64,000 bases of DNA from DATBJG01 sp963790545 (lineage in GTDB: Bacteria > Acidobacteriota > Vicinamibacteria > Vicinamibacterales > JAMQPK01): assembly GCA_963790545.1 (NCBI GenBank), contig CAWBPA010000003.1, positions 80,140 through 144,139 on the forward strand. The letters are read 5' to 3'. How positions within the stretch are numbered: the stretch's first letter is position 1; each line of letters starts with the position of its first letter. This document shows positions 54,391 to 63,237 of this stretch, in pieces. A program made the position numbers and the translations under genes. The notes beneath the pieces are model-generated. The model searched no databases, was not told the origin of the DNA, and was given only the letters and a program-made list of their open reading frames with translations.

Positions 54391-57300
54391 CTATTCAATA
54401 ATCGGTCGGATATCCGATCGTGAGCTGAAGCTGCTGCGATATTGACCGGGGAGTGACGCCTCGATCTCCTGTATCAGTTTTCGCGCACGATCTTCCTCGG
54501 CCTGGGCACCGGCCCGATCTCCACCACCGTCAAGCGCCCGGCTTCGCCAATAGTGCAGCTGCGCTTGGAGCTCCGGTCCGAGCGTTTTCACGTCGGGCGC
54601 AGGTGCCTTCAGGGTGGTCAGGGCATCCTGAAATTTTCGTTCGCCAACATCGATCCGAGCCAGAGAGATGCGACATCGAGCCTCGAGAGATGCGGGACCA
54701 GCTTTACTGGCATGCGCGAGGCTTCCTTGGACCGCCCTCCTGCCGCTGGCTGGCTTGCCCTCCAGGGCGTCAAGGACTCCGAGGTACGCTCGTGCCTCCA
54801 CGCTTGCGGGCTCCGGGAGATCGTCTGTCCAGAGGGCGACCGCATCGCCCCAGTGCACTCGCGCTTCTGCCCGACGACCGGACTGCATGGCTAGCTCACC
54901 CATCGCCGTGTGCAACAGCGCGAGATATCCCGCAAGTCCACTCTTCTGAACGTCACGTAAGGCCCTAGCAAAGTCGGCCTCTGCGAGGTCAACTCGCCCC
55001 AAACGCAAATGCACCAGACCCAGGTAAATACGAGCCTTCACGCTGTCCTTGTCGGAACCGTCTCCTACCACTTGCACCAGCAGGTCTCGTGCGGTCGCAT
55101 AATCGGCCAGTTCGAACCGGGTACGCGCCAGATCAATCGTGAGGGCCGGCACTTCCCGATCCATGTCCCAACCTTTTGCCAGCGCCAGCGCCCGATTCAA
55201 CTCGCGTTCAGCTTCCGCAAGCCGCCCGGCGTATCGATGGTACAGAGCCTCCGCTTTCGCCGCGAACATCTCGAAATTCCTATCGCCGAGTTTTCGGAAC
55301 ACTCCCAGTGCATTCCGAACATTTCGGAGCCCCTCATCGTGTTTCCCACTGTATTCGATGAGAATAGTGCCTACGTTGGCCTGGGTCTGAGCCGCTCGCT
55401 GTTCGTCTCCAAATTTCTCGTACAAGTTGTGGCTCTGCTGCAGGTAATTCAGGGCCGCCGCTTGATTCCCAAGTAATGCCTGCATAACACCAAGATTCAT
55501 CAATACAAGTGGCTCGAGAACCACATTACCGGCTTCTCTGGCGCTCGTCAGGGATTTTTCATACGCCTGAACAGCTTCGGTGGGCTGTCCCTGGTACTCA
55601 GCAGCCAGTGCGACGTAATAGTGTGCGCGCGCAAGGTTGTATTGATAGCCTAGGTCCCCAAAGATCTTTAGTGCAGTCTCAGCGTTTCGTCTCGCCTCGA
55701 CTCTCTGCTTGTCGTCACCAAGGCGCAACATGTCGGTGAGACACATCAGCGCCTGAGCTTCCCCGCCTCGATTGCCGAGCTTGCGGTACGCGGCGACTGC
55801 CTCTTCACCTTCCGCCTTCGCGCTCGCCGACTCGTTGAGGCGGTTGTAGAGCCGGCAGAGTTCGAGGTGAGGGCGAGCGAGTCGGGTGTCCAGCGTTAGA
55901 ACTTGACGATAAGTGGCAATGGCATCCGCGGTCCGTCCGCGCCGGTCCAAAAAGGACGCCAGCTCGAACAACCACATCACCTCGTCGGGGTAACGTGTGA
56001 CAAGGTCGCGGTATCGTGCCTCCGCCCTTGCGAAATCGCGCTCGGCCTCGCCCGCCACCGCCGCAATGAACAGCCGGTCGAGTTCGCGAACCTGGCCGGC
56101 GGCCAGCCGGTTGGCTTGATCCGCCGCTTGAGCCGCAGCGTCGCTCTGTCGCAAGAGGAGCGCAACCCGGCTTCGCCAGGCCAATGCGAGAGCGTTCCTG
56201 GAATCCAGTTTCGCCGAGTCAGCAAAGGATCGCTCGGCAGCGGCGTACTCCAATTCTTCAAACCATCCAACGCCTTCGGTAAAGGCCTTCATGGCGTCGA
56301 GCGTACGCAACCGTCCGGCGTGAGGCTGCGCGGCGGATACCACAAAGGAACGAAGCGTATCTCGGGCATAAGCTCGCGAGGGTCCATGAGTCCTGAAATG
56401 CTCGTGAATCGTCTGGGCAAGCGAGGTCATCAGCCCGTAGGCAGTTTCCTTTGGCAGCGATGACAAGACAGGACCAGTTTCGTACGAAGCGACGTTGGTC
56501 GCAGTTTCCGAATTCCGAAGCTCCACTCGAGCTCGCCATGCGTTGTTCTCGTAAATGAGCGTCGGAACAATCAGCATGCTCGCGGCACTCTGGGTCGAAA
56601 GAGCCTGAAGCGCCTCTCGGCTCGAGAGGTCCGTACCAGACAGCAGGAATCGGCGCACAATCTGGAGCGCCCGGGCATACGGCAGCACCCGAACGCTTCG
56701 CGACTCCATTAGCTCGTTGGTGAGGGCGTGTGTGAGTGCAAGCCGATACGCGTCAAGTTCACGCTCCCCGGTTTGATTGGCTACGGGGGCGACAGCAACC
56801 GGAATTCGCTCGACGGGCCAGGCAATCCAGAGCGAGCCACCCACAACAGAAGCAAGTAGCGCAACAACGCCAGTCACAACTCGCCGACGGACCAAGTTGC
56901 GACGCTCAGCCTTGATACCTGGTTGCTGGACGGGCACAGGCTCAGTTCGGAGCTCGATCGGAATCGTGCGCCCCTGCAGCATTCGCAACTCACGCGCCAG
57001 CTCGCGCGAGCTCTGAAAACGGTCGGCCGGTTCCTTCTCGAGCGCTCGCAGGACGACCCGTTCCACGCCCTCAGGAATTTCCCGTCCGCCAACATTGAGC
57101 GGCGGAGGCGGGTCGTGCCTGATCGCGTACGAAATTGCCTCGGCATAAGCGCCTTTGAAGGGCACCTCGCCCGTCAACATCTGATAGAGCACCACGCCCA
57201 GAGCCCAGATGTCGCTGCGGGCGTCGGCCTCCTCGCCCCTTGCCTGCTCGGGCGCCATGTACGCGACGGTCCCAAGCGTCGATCCGGGAATCGTCAGCTG

Positions 57301-57801
57301 CAACGAGTCCGCAAACTTGGCGAGGCCGAAGTCGAGAATTTTGACCGCGTCCTCCGTGACCATCAGGTTGCCGGGCTTGATGTCACGGTGCACCACGCCT
57401 TGCGCGTGGGCTTTGGCCAGCCCCTCGGCAATCTGCGCGGCAATATCAACCGCGTCCTCCACGCCAAGCGCGCCACGCTCTAGCCTTTGCTTGAGAGTCT
57501 CGCCCTCGTAGTGAGCCATGACGATGAACAGTTGCCCATCGTCTGTCGTTTCGATGTTGTGGATGGTGCAGATATTCCGGTGATCGGTGGACGAGGCGGC
57601 CTGCGCTTCGCGGATGAAGCGCTGTTTCGCGCTGTCGTCATGGCTCCACTGAGGTGGAAGGAACTTGAGGGCTACGAGACGGCCGAGCCTCGTATCTTTC
57701 GCCGCGTAGACGATGCCCATGCCGCCGCCACCGAGCTTGGCAGTGATCTCATAGTGCGAGACGAGCTTGCCGACGAGCGGGTCGGCACCAGTCGTGGTCA
57801 C
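54391..57801 (-). CDS. Ser/Thr protein kinase with transmembrane helix and long TPR tail
   Basis: A 1136-residue protein. Kinase domain, residues 1-290: ITAKLGGGGMGIVYAAKDTR, RLVALKFLPP, VVHRDIKPGNLMV, VKILDFGLAKF and GTVAYMAPEQARG. One helix (VVTGVVALLASVVGGSLWIA) lies near 310-330. Next is a TolB-like/adenylate-cyclase-associated segment with AVAPVANQTGERELDAYRLA. About 14 TPR-type helical repeats fill the C-terminus (for example GWFEELEYAAAERSFADSAK, RARYRDLVTRYPDEVMWLFE, GDRNFEMFAAKAEALYHRYA). The TPR tail should bind partners outside the membrane. The two small paralogs follow on the same strand. Confidence 0.92.
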   Translation of the reverse strand: MTTTGADPLVGKLVSHYEITAKLGGGGMGIVYAAKDTRLGRLVALKFLPPQWSHDDSAKQRFIREAQAASSTDHRNICTIHNIETTDDGQLFIVMAHYEGETLKQRLERGALGVEDAVDIAAQIAEGLAKAHAQGVVHRDIKPGNLMVTEDAVKILDFGLAKFADSLQLTIPGSTLGTVAYMAPEQARGEEADARSDIWALGVVLYQMLTGEVPFKGAYAEAISYAIRHDPPPPLNVGGREIPEGVERVVLRALEKEPADRFQSSRELARELRMLQGRTIPIELRTEPVPVQQPGIKAERRNLVRRRVVTGVVALLASVVGGSLWIAWPVERIPVAVAPVANQTGERELDAYRLALTHALTNELMESRSVRVLPYARALQIVRRFLLSGTDLSSREALQALSTQSAASMLIVPTLIYENNAWRARVELRNSETATNVASYETGPVLSSLPKETAYGLMTSLAQTIHEHFRTHGPSRAYARDTLRSFVVSAAQPHAGRLRTLDAMKAFTEGVGWFEELEYAAAERSFADSAKLDSRNALALAWRSRVALLLRQSDAAAQAADQANRLAAGQVRELDRLFIAAVAGEAERDFARAEARYRDLVTRYPDEVMWLFELASFLDRRGRTADAIATYRQVLTLDTRLARPHLELCRLYNRLNESASAKAEGEEAVAAYRKLGNRGGEAQALMCLTDMLRLGDDKQRVEARRNAETALKIFGDLGYQYNLARAHYYVALAAEYQGQPTEAVQAYEKSLTSAREAGNVVLEPLVLMNLGVMQALLGNQAAALNYLQQSHNLYEKFGDEQRAAQTQANVGTILIEYSGKHDEGLRNVRNALGVFRKLGDRNFEMFAAKAEALYHRYAGRLAEAERELNRALALAKGWDMDREVPALTIDLARTRFELADYATARDLLVQVVGDGSDKDSVKARIYLGLVHLRLGRVDLAEADFARALRDVQKSGLAGYLALLHTAMGELAMQSGRRAEARVHWGDAVALWTDDLPEPASVEARAYLGVLDALEGKPASGRRAVQGSLAHASKAGPASLEARCRISLARIDVGERKFQDALTTLKAPAPDVKTLGPELQAQLHYWRSRALDGGGDRAGAQAEEDRARKLIQEIEASLPGQYRSSFSSRSDIRPIIE

Positions 57802-57816
57802 GGGGAGGCCCGTATT

Positions 57817-57857
57817 ATTGCAGAACCGCAGAATTGGCAGAATTGCCGAAAGGATTA
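57817..57857. repeat. Half copy of the ATTGCAG word repeat
   Basis: ATTGCAGAACCGCAGAATTG and further degenerate units occupy the gap between the panB stop and the kinase start, with only one arm present. The word is the same as at 42303 and 51717. It overlaps the first bases of the panB 3' end. Confidence 0.5.
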
Positions 57858-58757
57858 TGACTCCGACCGCCGTGGATGCGAGGCACCGGCGGCAAGTTCC
57901 GCCTCGAATTGCTGCAACTGTTCCGCAGACATCGAATAGGTATGTTCCGGCGCCGGAAAGGCTCCCGAGCGGACGTCCGACGCGTACGCCTCGAGGGCCT
58001 GGAGAATCGTAGACGACAAATCGGCGTATCGCTTGACGAACCGCGGCACCGCGGTGGACGTCAGACCGAGCAGGTCGTGCCAGACGAGCACCTGTCCGTC
58101 ACAGGCCGCGCCCGCACCAATGCCAATCGTCGGGATACTCAGAGCCTGGGTGATACGAGCCGCGACCGGAGGCGGGACGGCCTCGAGCACCAGAGCAAAA
58201 CAGCCTGCATGCTCGAGCGCGACGGCTGCGTCGTAGAATCGATGGGCTTGCGCGGCGGTTCGGCCCTGGGCCTTGAGGCCACCGAGCAGCATGGCCGACT
58301 GCGGCGTCAGTCCGAGATGTCCCATCACCGGGATGCCGGCATCGATCAGCGCCCGTACCCGCGTGAGCATCCGTCCCGCCCCTTCGATCTTGACCGCGTC
58401 GGCTCCACCGTCCTTGACGAAGCGGACCCCATTTTCGATGGCGCGCTCGTCCGACACCTGAAACGATCCAAATGGCATGTCGGCCACCACGATCGGCCGG
58501 CGGATGCCGCGAACGACCGCCCGCGTCAGCATGAGCATTTCCTCGACGGTGGCGGGCACAGTGGACCGATGGCCCAGGACCGCCATGGCCGCCGAGTCGC
58601 CCACGAGCACAATCTCGAGACCTGCGGCGTCGGCCAGATGCGCGCTCGGCGCGTCGTAGGCCGTCACCATGGCAATTTTCTGGCCTCGCCGCTTCATCGC
58701 CGCCAACTCAGGCAGTGAGAGCTTGTCGCGGCCCTGGGTGGCGTCATTGGTCGTCAT
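57855..58757 (-). CDS. panB: 3-methyl-2-oxobutanoate hydroxymethyltransferase
   Basis: A 300-residue PanB. Motifs: KIAMVTAYDAPSAHLADAAG, LEIVLVGDSAAMAVLGHRST (Mg-binding Asp), PFGSFQVSDERAIENGVRFV, KDGGADAVKIEGAGRM (substrate Lys/Glu), VMGHLGLTPQSAMLLGGLKA and TIGIGAGAACDGQVLVWHDL. It adds a hydroxymethyl group from methylene-THF to alpha-ketoisovalerate, giving ketopantoate in the cytoplasm. It is third in order after the DUF2520 gene and panC, with a word-repeat palindrome between panC and panB. Confidence 0.95.
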   Translation of the reverse strand: MTTNDATQGRDKLSLPELAAMKRRGQKIAMVTAYDAPSAHLADAAGLEIVLVGDSAAMAVLGHRSTVPATVEEMLMLTRAVVRGIRRPIVVADMPFGSFQVSDERAIENGVRFVKDGGADAVKIEGAGRMLTRVRALIDAGIPVMGHLGLTPQSAMLLGGLKAQGRTAAQAHRFYDAAVALEHAGCFALVLEAVPPPVAARITQALSIPTIGIGAGAACDGQVLVWHDLLGLTSTAVPRFVKRYADLSSTILQALEAYASDVRSGAFPAPEHTYSMSAEQLQQFEAELAAGASHPRRSES

Positions 58758-58781
58758 GAGAAGTCTCCAGGTTCCAGGCTA

Positions 58782-58890
58782 TTCCAGTTTTCAGTTCTCC
58801 GTATTCCGTTGTCCGTTCTTGCAAATGCTTCGACCCAGAAAACACCAGACGGGCACGGAAAACGGACTACAGAAAACTGAAAACTGTTCT
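58782..58890. repeat. Word-repeat palindrome (TTTTCAGTTCTCCGT type)
   Basis: The left arm (58782-58820), TTCCAGTTTTCAGTTCTCCG and onward, is complementary with mismatches to the right arm (58855-58890), ACGGAAAACGGACTACAGAA and onward. The loop is about 34 nt. It lies between panC's stop (58892) and panB's start. It has the same architecture as the GGTGC and ATTGCAG families but a different word. Confidence 0.7.
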
Positions 58891-58891
58891 T

Positions 58892-59698
58892 CTACGTGAC
58901 CGACTCCGCGTCGAGTGGAATATTGTCGATGAGACGCGTCTTTCCCACGCGCGTGGCAATCGCCAGGGTCGGCTGACCGTTGAAGTCGGCGACTGCCACG
59001 TAATCGGGTTCAAGATCGGTCAACACGGCACGCGCGGCGGCAACCGGATCGGCGCCGGCGCGATGTGCTGCCAGCCCGGCGCCGAGTGCCCTGACAATGG
59101 CGAGCGCGCGTGTGCGCTCAGCGGGAGAAAGACGCGCATTCCGTGAGGACAACGCAAGACCATCCGGCTCGCGAACCGTTGGAATGACTCGAATCTCGAG
59201 ACCGAGATTGAGGTCGCGCACGAGCTGCTTGATCACGGCCACCTGCTGCGCGTCTTTCTGTCCGAAGTACGCCACATCTGGCCGGACGATTGTGAACAGC
59301 TTGAGACACACGGTCGCGACGCCCCGGAAGTGGCCAGAACGAAAATCTGCCTCAAGCCCCCGCGCGGGACCTTCCATTTCAACCCACGTCGCGTAGCCTG
59401 GCGGGTACATCTCTTCCACACTTGGCGCAAACAGGTAATCAACGCCTGCTTCGGTCACCAGTCTGACATCACGCGCTTCGTCGCGTGGATAGGCCGTCAG
59501 GTCCGCCCGATCGTTGAACTGCGTGGGGTTGACAAACAAGCTGGCCACGACGGTCTCGCAATCGCGGCGTGCGGCTGCAAAGAGTGCCAGATGCCCATCG
59601 TGCAGCGCCCCCATCGTCGGCACGAGGCCAATGGTTGCGCCGGGATGATTGCGCTCGAGCTCGGCACGCATGTCCTTCACAGTCCGGAGCGTTTTCAT
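58892..59698 (-). CDS. panC: Pantothenate synthetase
   Basis: A 268-residue PanC, starting at ATG 59698 just one base after the DUF2520 stop. Motifs: ATIGLVPTMGALHDGHLALF (HxGH-like ATP site), VASLFVNPTQFNDRADLTAY, PRDEARDVRLVTEAGVDYLF, YFGQKDAQQVAVIKQLVRDL and REPDGLALSSRNARLSPAER (the KMSKS-like loop). It condenses pantoate and beta-alanine using ATP. The gene order DUF2520-panC-panB makes a pantothenate operon. Confidence 0.95.
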   Translation of the reverse strand: MKTLRTVKDMRAELERNHPGATIGLVPTMGALHDGHLALFAAARRDCETVVASLFVNPTQFNDRADLTAYPRDEARDVRLVTEAGVDYLFAPSVEEMYPPGYATWVEMEGPARGLEADFRSGHFRGVATVCLKLFTIVRPDVAYFGQKDAQQVAVIKQLVRDLNLGLEIRVIPTVREPDGLALSSRNARLSPAERTRALAIVRALGAGLAAHRAGADPVAAARAVLTDLEPDYVAVADFNGQPTLAIATRVGKTRLIDNIPLDAESVT

Positions 59699-59699
59699 T

Positions 59700-60353
59700 T
59701 CACGTGATCTCGGCAAGCGCGCGATACATGGGCTCGAGTTCGGGAGCGCGCGCCCTGATTGCGTCCAGATGCGCATTCACGGTCGCCCAGTCGCCCCGTG
59801 CGATCGGTCCCGTCAAATCGAAGCCATTGTCGATCGTACGCTGCATGAGCGGAACCAGTGCCTCGGGCGGCGCGCCGGCCCGCTCGAAGAGGTGCGATGC
59901 CGAACGATACAAGGTCACCAGAAAGTTCGACGCAACGGCGGCACCGGCGTGATAGAGAATTCTGGCATCCTCATCGATATCGAAAGATTTGAGCCCCAGC
60001 ACTTCGGCCACCCAACGCCCGCGGGTCCTGGCTTCAGAGTTTTCCGCTCCAATCGCAGCCCAGGCCCCGTCGAGTTGTTCGGAACCGCGTGCGCGTGTGA
60101 AAGTCTGGAGAGGGTGCACGCTGAAACGGAGGGAATGGGGGGCCAGGACGCTCAGCCGGGTCGCACCGCTGACGTGGGCCACCCACGGACCTCGCGGAAT
60201 CCCGGCCGCCACCGTCGCGATGGCTGAGTCGGGTACGCACAACAACACGAGCTCGACGTCGGCTTGACGGACCGCCAGACCGCGCTCCTCGAACCTGGCC
60301 GCGACGGCCGATCCGACGCGACCCCGCCCGACGACCGAAACACTGCTGAACAT
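59700..60353 (-). CDS. panG: Rossmann/DUF2520 protein, probable PanG-type ketopantoate reductase
   Basis: ATG 60353 opens an NAD(P)-binding Rossmann fold, VSVVGRGRVGSAVAARFEER (GxGxxG), then ELVLLCVPDSAIATVAAG and GPWVAHVSGATRLSVL. The DUF2520 part has RFSVHPLQTFTRA, GLKSFDIDEDARILYHAGAA and VASNFLVTLYRSASHLFER. DUF2520 proteins next to panB and panC are the PanG family, a ketopantoate reductase distinct from PanE/IlvC (established for Francisella). Here the gene is immediately upstream of panC, so it most likely supplies pantoate. No panE is seen in the window. Confidence 0.72.
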   Translation of the reverse strand: MFSSVSVVGRGRVGSAVAARFEERGLAVRQADVELVLLCVPDSAIATVAAGIPRGPWVAHVSGATRLSVLAPHSLRFSVHPLQTFTRARGSEQLDGAWAAIGAENSEARTRGRWVAEVLGLKSFDIDEDARILYHAGAAVASNFLVTLYRSASHLFERAGAPPEALVPLMQRTIDNGFDLTGPIARGDWATVNAHLDAIRARAPELEPMYRALAEIT

Positions 60354-60374
60354 TGAGGTATCGTAGCACCAACA

Positions 60375-60845
60375 ATGCCCAGGCCCAGCGCGGGACTCCT
60401 CATGTATCGCATCACGAGCGACGTGATCGAAGTGCTGCTGATCCATCCAGGTGGTCCGTTTTGGGAACGGAAAGATTACGGCGCCTGGTCAATCCCCAAA
60501 GGCGAATACTCGTCCGATGAGAATCCATTGGATGCCGCCATTCGAGAGTTTCATGAGGAGACCGGTTGTCGGACCAACGGCCCGTTCGTCGCCCTTGGTC
60601 AGGTCACGCAGGCCAGCGGAAAGGTCGTCTCCGCATGGGCCGTGAACGGTGATTGGGATCCGGCGCTGCTGCAGAGCAACATGTTTTCGATGGAGTGGCC
60701 AAAGGGCTCGGGACGAATGCAAGAGTTTCCTGAAGCGGATCGCGCTGCCTGGTTCGATCTTGCGGAAGCACGACGACGAATCAATCCGGGACAGGTCGGA
60801 CTGCTTGAGATGTTAAGTGCCCGGCACCTCCACGCCCAGGATTAA
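60375..60845 (+). CDS. Nudix hydrolase
   Basis: A 156-residue protein with the Nudix box in the form GEYSSDENPLDAAIREFHEE followed by TGCRTNGPF. The preceding IPKGEY and the FWERKDYGAWSIPK segment resemble ADP-ribose/NUDT-type hydrolases that use a 'SIPKGE' loop. It removes nucleoside diphosphate-linked groups. It is divergent from the pan operon with a 21-bp gap, so promoters overlap. Its 3' end overlaps the convergent DUF3810 gene by 33 bp. Confidence 0.9.
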   Translation: MPRPSAGLLMYRITSDVIEVLLIHPGGPFWERKDYGAWSIPKGEYSSDENPLDAAIREFHEETGCRTNGPFVALGQVTQASGKVVSAWAVNGDWDPALLQSNMFSMEWPKGSGRMQEFPEADRAAWFDLAEARRRINPGQVGLLEMLSARHLHAQD

Positions 60846-61853
60846 CGTGACGACCAGGTCGTAGCTCCTCACGCCTTCGCGCACTCGATTGGCCTTCAAG
60901 AAGCGGTCGTACGCCACCCCGCTCGCGCGCCGTGCGACGGGCAGGCTTTGTCGGACGATTCGATCCCTGAGCGCCTGAAGATCTTTGCGCGGGCCCGCGT
61001 CCAGTTTCGCGGCGATGGCCCGCTGGGTGGGAGCTGGAAGGTCGGTCATGATTGCGCCGTACAGCGAAATCCAGGCGCTGTAACGTGCCCACTGTGGTCC
61101 ATCCATGCACGTCAGCCATCCGAGAAAGCTGGCTTCCGATTCATTAGCGCGCCCAGCCAGGTGCGCCCACTCGTGCGCCACGATGAACGGCCTTTCGAAG
61201 GGCAGCACATCCTGATTGACCAGCACCTCCAGAAAAAGCGGATCGACCATGCCCTCGATCGCGGTCAGCTTGAAGTAGATGTTGAGCAGGGAACGTTTCG
61301 GAATACCAGGCTGCACCGCCCACGGTGGACCAATCCGGCCGCGCGCCCGTTCGAACGGCGGTCCGAGGACCATGGGCATCTCGCCCCACGTTGGCCACGA
61401 CGTCGGCAACATCGGGTAGATCGCGTTCAGTTCGGTCACCGCCCGACTGGCAAGCTCCACGAGCGCTTCAGGAGTGACACGTTCCTCATGAAACTCGAGC
61501 GTGCGTCGCAACGGTTCGCGACGGTAGTTGAAACCCCAGATGGCCAGAAACACCAGATAGAGTGCGGCTGCCAGGGTTCCGACTCGCAACACGAAGCGCC
61601 AGATGTGAGTTCTGGGCCGCTTGTACGCCGCCACGAACCACACGGCAAGCAGAATTGTCACGAAAATGATGAGCGCGTCGAAGAGTGCAAACGGAACGAC
61701 GTTTGACAGACGAGTGAGCGGCGGCTGAAGTCTGGCGTACAGGCCGTTCGAAAACAGCCGCTCCACCCAAGTCGACCGCGTGGGCGCAACGGCCAACCCT
61801 AGGGCGAGCGCAATGGTGACAAGTGAGGCCAGAGTAGAGACGCGGGCCCTCAT
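60813..61853 (-). CDS. DUF3810 family membrane-bound metalloprotease-like protein
   Basis: A 346-residue protein with three N-terminal hydrophobic segments (LVTIALALGLAVAP, VPFALFDALIIFVTILLAVW, VGTLAAALYLVFLAIWGFNY). In the body, RPFIVAHEWAHLAGRANESE has the HExxH-like zinc site as HEWAH, and CMDGPQWARYSAW follows. HEWAH and the later Glu suggest a gluzincin-type peptidase. DUF3810 is an uncharacterised family. Its 3' end overlaps the Nudix gene by 33 bp. Confidence 0.85.
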   Translation of the reverse strand: MRARVSTLASLVTIALALGLAVAPTRSTWVERLFSNGLYARLQPPLTRLSNVVPFALFDALIIFVTILLAVWFVAAYKRPRTHIWRFVLRVGTLAAALYLVFLAIWGFNYRREPLRRTLEFHEERVTPEALVELASRAVTELNAIYPMLPTSWPTWGEMPMVLGPPFERARGRIGPPWAVQPGIPKRSLLNIYFKLTAIEGMVDPLFLEVLVNQDVLPFERPFIVAHEWAHLAGRANESEASFLGWLTCMDGPQWARYSAWISLYGAIMTDLPAPTQRAIAAKLDAGPRKDLQALRDRIVRQSLPVARRASGVAYDRFLKANRVREGVRSYDLVVTLILGVEVPGT

Positions 61854-61886
61854 CGGTGCACGATCGACGTTCTGACGAGATTTCGT

Positions 61887-63140
61887 TCAGTCATTCGTGT
61901 CATCGAGACCTGTGATGAGGCGGACGCTTCGCTGATAGCTGACGTAGGCCCAGGCCCACTCGAAAAACACCGCGACCCGGTTGCGAAAACCAACCAGTCG
62001 CATGATGTGCACGAACAGCCACGCCAGCCAACCAATGAACCCTGACAGGTGAAGCCACCCGAAATCGGCAATGGCGGCGCCTCGCCCGATTGTCGCCATG
62101 TTCCCATAGTCCCGGTATCGAAAATGATCGGTCGGTTGCTGCTGTAAGAGTCGCAGGATGTTCCTTGCGGCGTGGCGTCCTTGCTGCTGGGCAACCGGTG
62201 CGAGACCCGGCAGGGGCTTCCCTTCCTGATCCATGAACAGCGCAAGATCGCCCACGACGAAGACCTCCGGATGCCCAGGTATCGACAAATCCCGCTCGAC
62301 AATCACTCGACCGACGCGATCGAGCGGGACGCCGAGCCGCGTACCGAATGGCGATGCGGCGACACCGGCGGCCCACAAGATCGTACCCGCCGGTATCGTC
62401 TGTGCCTCGAGATGAACGAGATGAGGTTCGACGCTGGTGACGGAAGTGTTTTCGCGAACCTCCACACCGAGCCTGTGCAGCGACGCGCGGGCGGCGTTGC
62501 GCAGCGACTCCGGAAACGTCGGCAGAATTGTCGGACCTCGCTCGATCAGAATGACGGTGGCGTGTTCGGGCTCGATGGTGCGGAATTCACGATGGAGCGA
62601 GTGGCGGGCAATTTCTGCCAGCGCACCGGCAAGTTCGACACCGGTGGGACCGCCGCCGACAATCACGAACGTCAGCAACATCCGCCGCCTGGTTTCACTG
62701 TTCTCGCGCTCTGCCCGCTCAAAGGCCAGCAAGAAACGACGGCGAATCACGAGCGCGTTGTCCAACGTTTTGAGCCCAGGCGCCAGCTCCTCCCATTCCG
62801 GATGCCCGAAATACGTATGGGAAGATCCCGTTGCCACAATGAGGTAGTCGTATGAGAGCTCACCTTCGTCCAGACTGAGTGCTCGACGTGACAGGTCGAT
62901 CCCCCTGACATCGGCCAGAAGCACGCGCGTGTTCGCCTGTCGCGCCAGCACGTGCCGGATTGGCGAAGCGATGTCAGCCGGCGACAGACCGGCCGTGGCC
63001 ACCTGATACAGCAACGGCTGAAACACGTGATGGTTGCGTCGATCGAGAACGGTAACCGTGGCCGGCGCCCGCCGAAGAGCACGGGCGGCGTCGAGCCCTG
63101 CGAACCCGGCGCCAATAATCACGACATGGGGCAGTGACAT
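61887..63140 (-). CDS. ndh: Type II NADH:quinone oxidoreductase (NDH-2)-like
   Basis: A 417-residue FAD enzyme. VVIIGAGFAGLDAARALRRA (GxGxxG, FAD), HHVFQPLLYQVATAGLSPAD (the NDH-2 'FqPLLYqvatagL' motif), LTFVIVGGGPTGVELAGALA (NADH site), ILWAAGVAASPFGTRLG, EVFVVGDLA and a C-terminal amphipathic anchor (LSGFIGWLAWLFVHIMRLVG). It transfers electrons from NADH to quinone without pumping. The ATG at 63140 is followed upstream by a word-repeat palindrome, so the promoter lies in or beyond it. Confidence 0.93.
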   Translation of the reverse strand: MSLPHVVIIGAGFAGLDAARALRRAPATVTVLDRRNHHVFQPLLYQVATAGLSPADIASPIRHVLARQANTRVLLADVRGIDLSRRALSLDEGELSYDYLIVATGSSHTYFGHPEWEELAPGLKTLDNALVIRRRFLLAFERAERENSETRRRMLLTFVIVGGGPTGVELAGALAEIARHSLHREFRTIEPEHATVILIERGPTILPTFPESLRNAARASLHRLGVEVRENTSVTSVEPHLVHLEAQTIPAGTILWAAGVAASPFGTRLGVPLDRVGRVIVERDLSIPGHPEVFVVGDLALFMDQEGKPLPGLAPVAQQQGRHAARNILRLLQQQPTDHFRYRDYGNMATIGRGAAIADFGWLHLSGFIGWLAWLFVHIMRLVGFRNRVAVFFEWAWAYVSYQRSVRLITGLDDTND

Positions 63141-63145
63141 GAACG

Positions 63146-63237
63146 TAAAGAAAGTTAAAGGTCAAAGTTCAAAGTGGATAAGTAAGCGGAAAGTGCTTAC
63201 TTACTAACTACTTTGACCTTTGAACTTTGACTTCTTT
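63146..63237. repeat. Word-repeat palindrome (GGTCAAAGTTCAAAG type)
   Basis: The left arm (63146-63188), AAAGAAAGTTAAAGGTCAAA and onward, matches the complement of the right arm (63195-63237), TTACTAACTACTTTGACCTT and onward. The loop is very short. It lies between two minus-strand genes. Its right half also supplies the last codons and the stop of the polysaccharide deacetylase gene. Confidence 0.75.
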
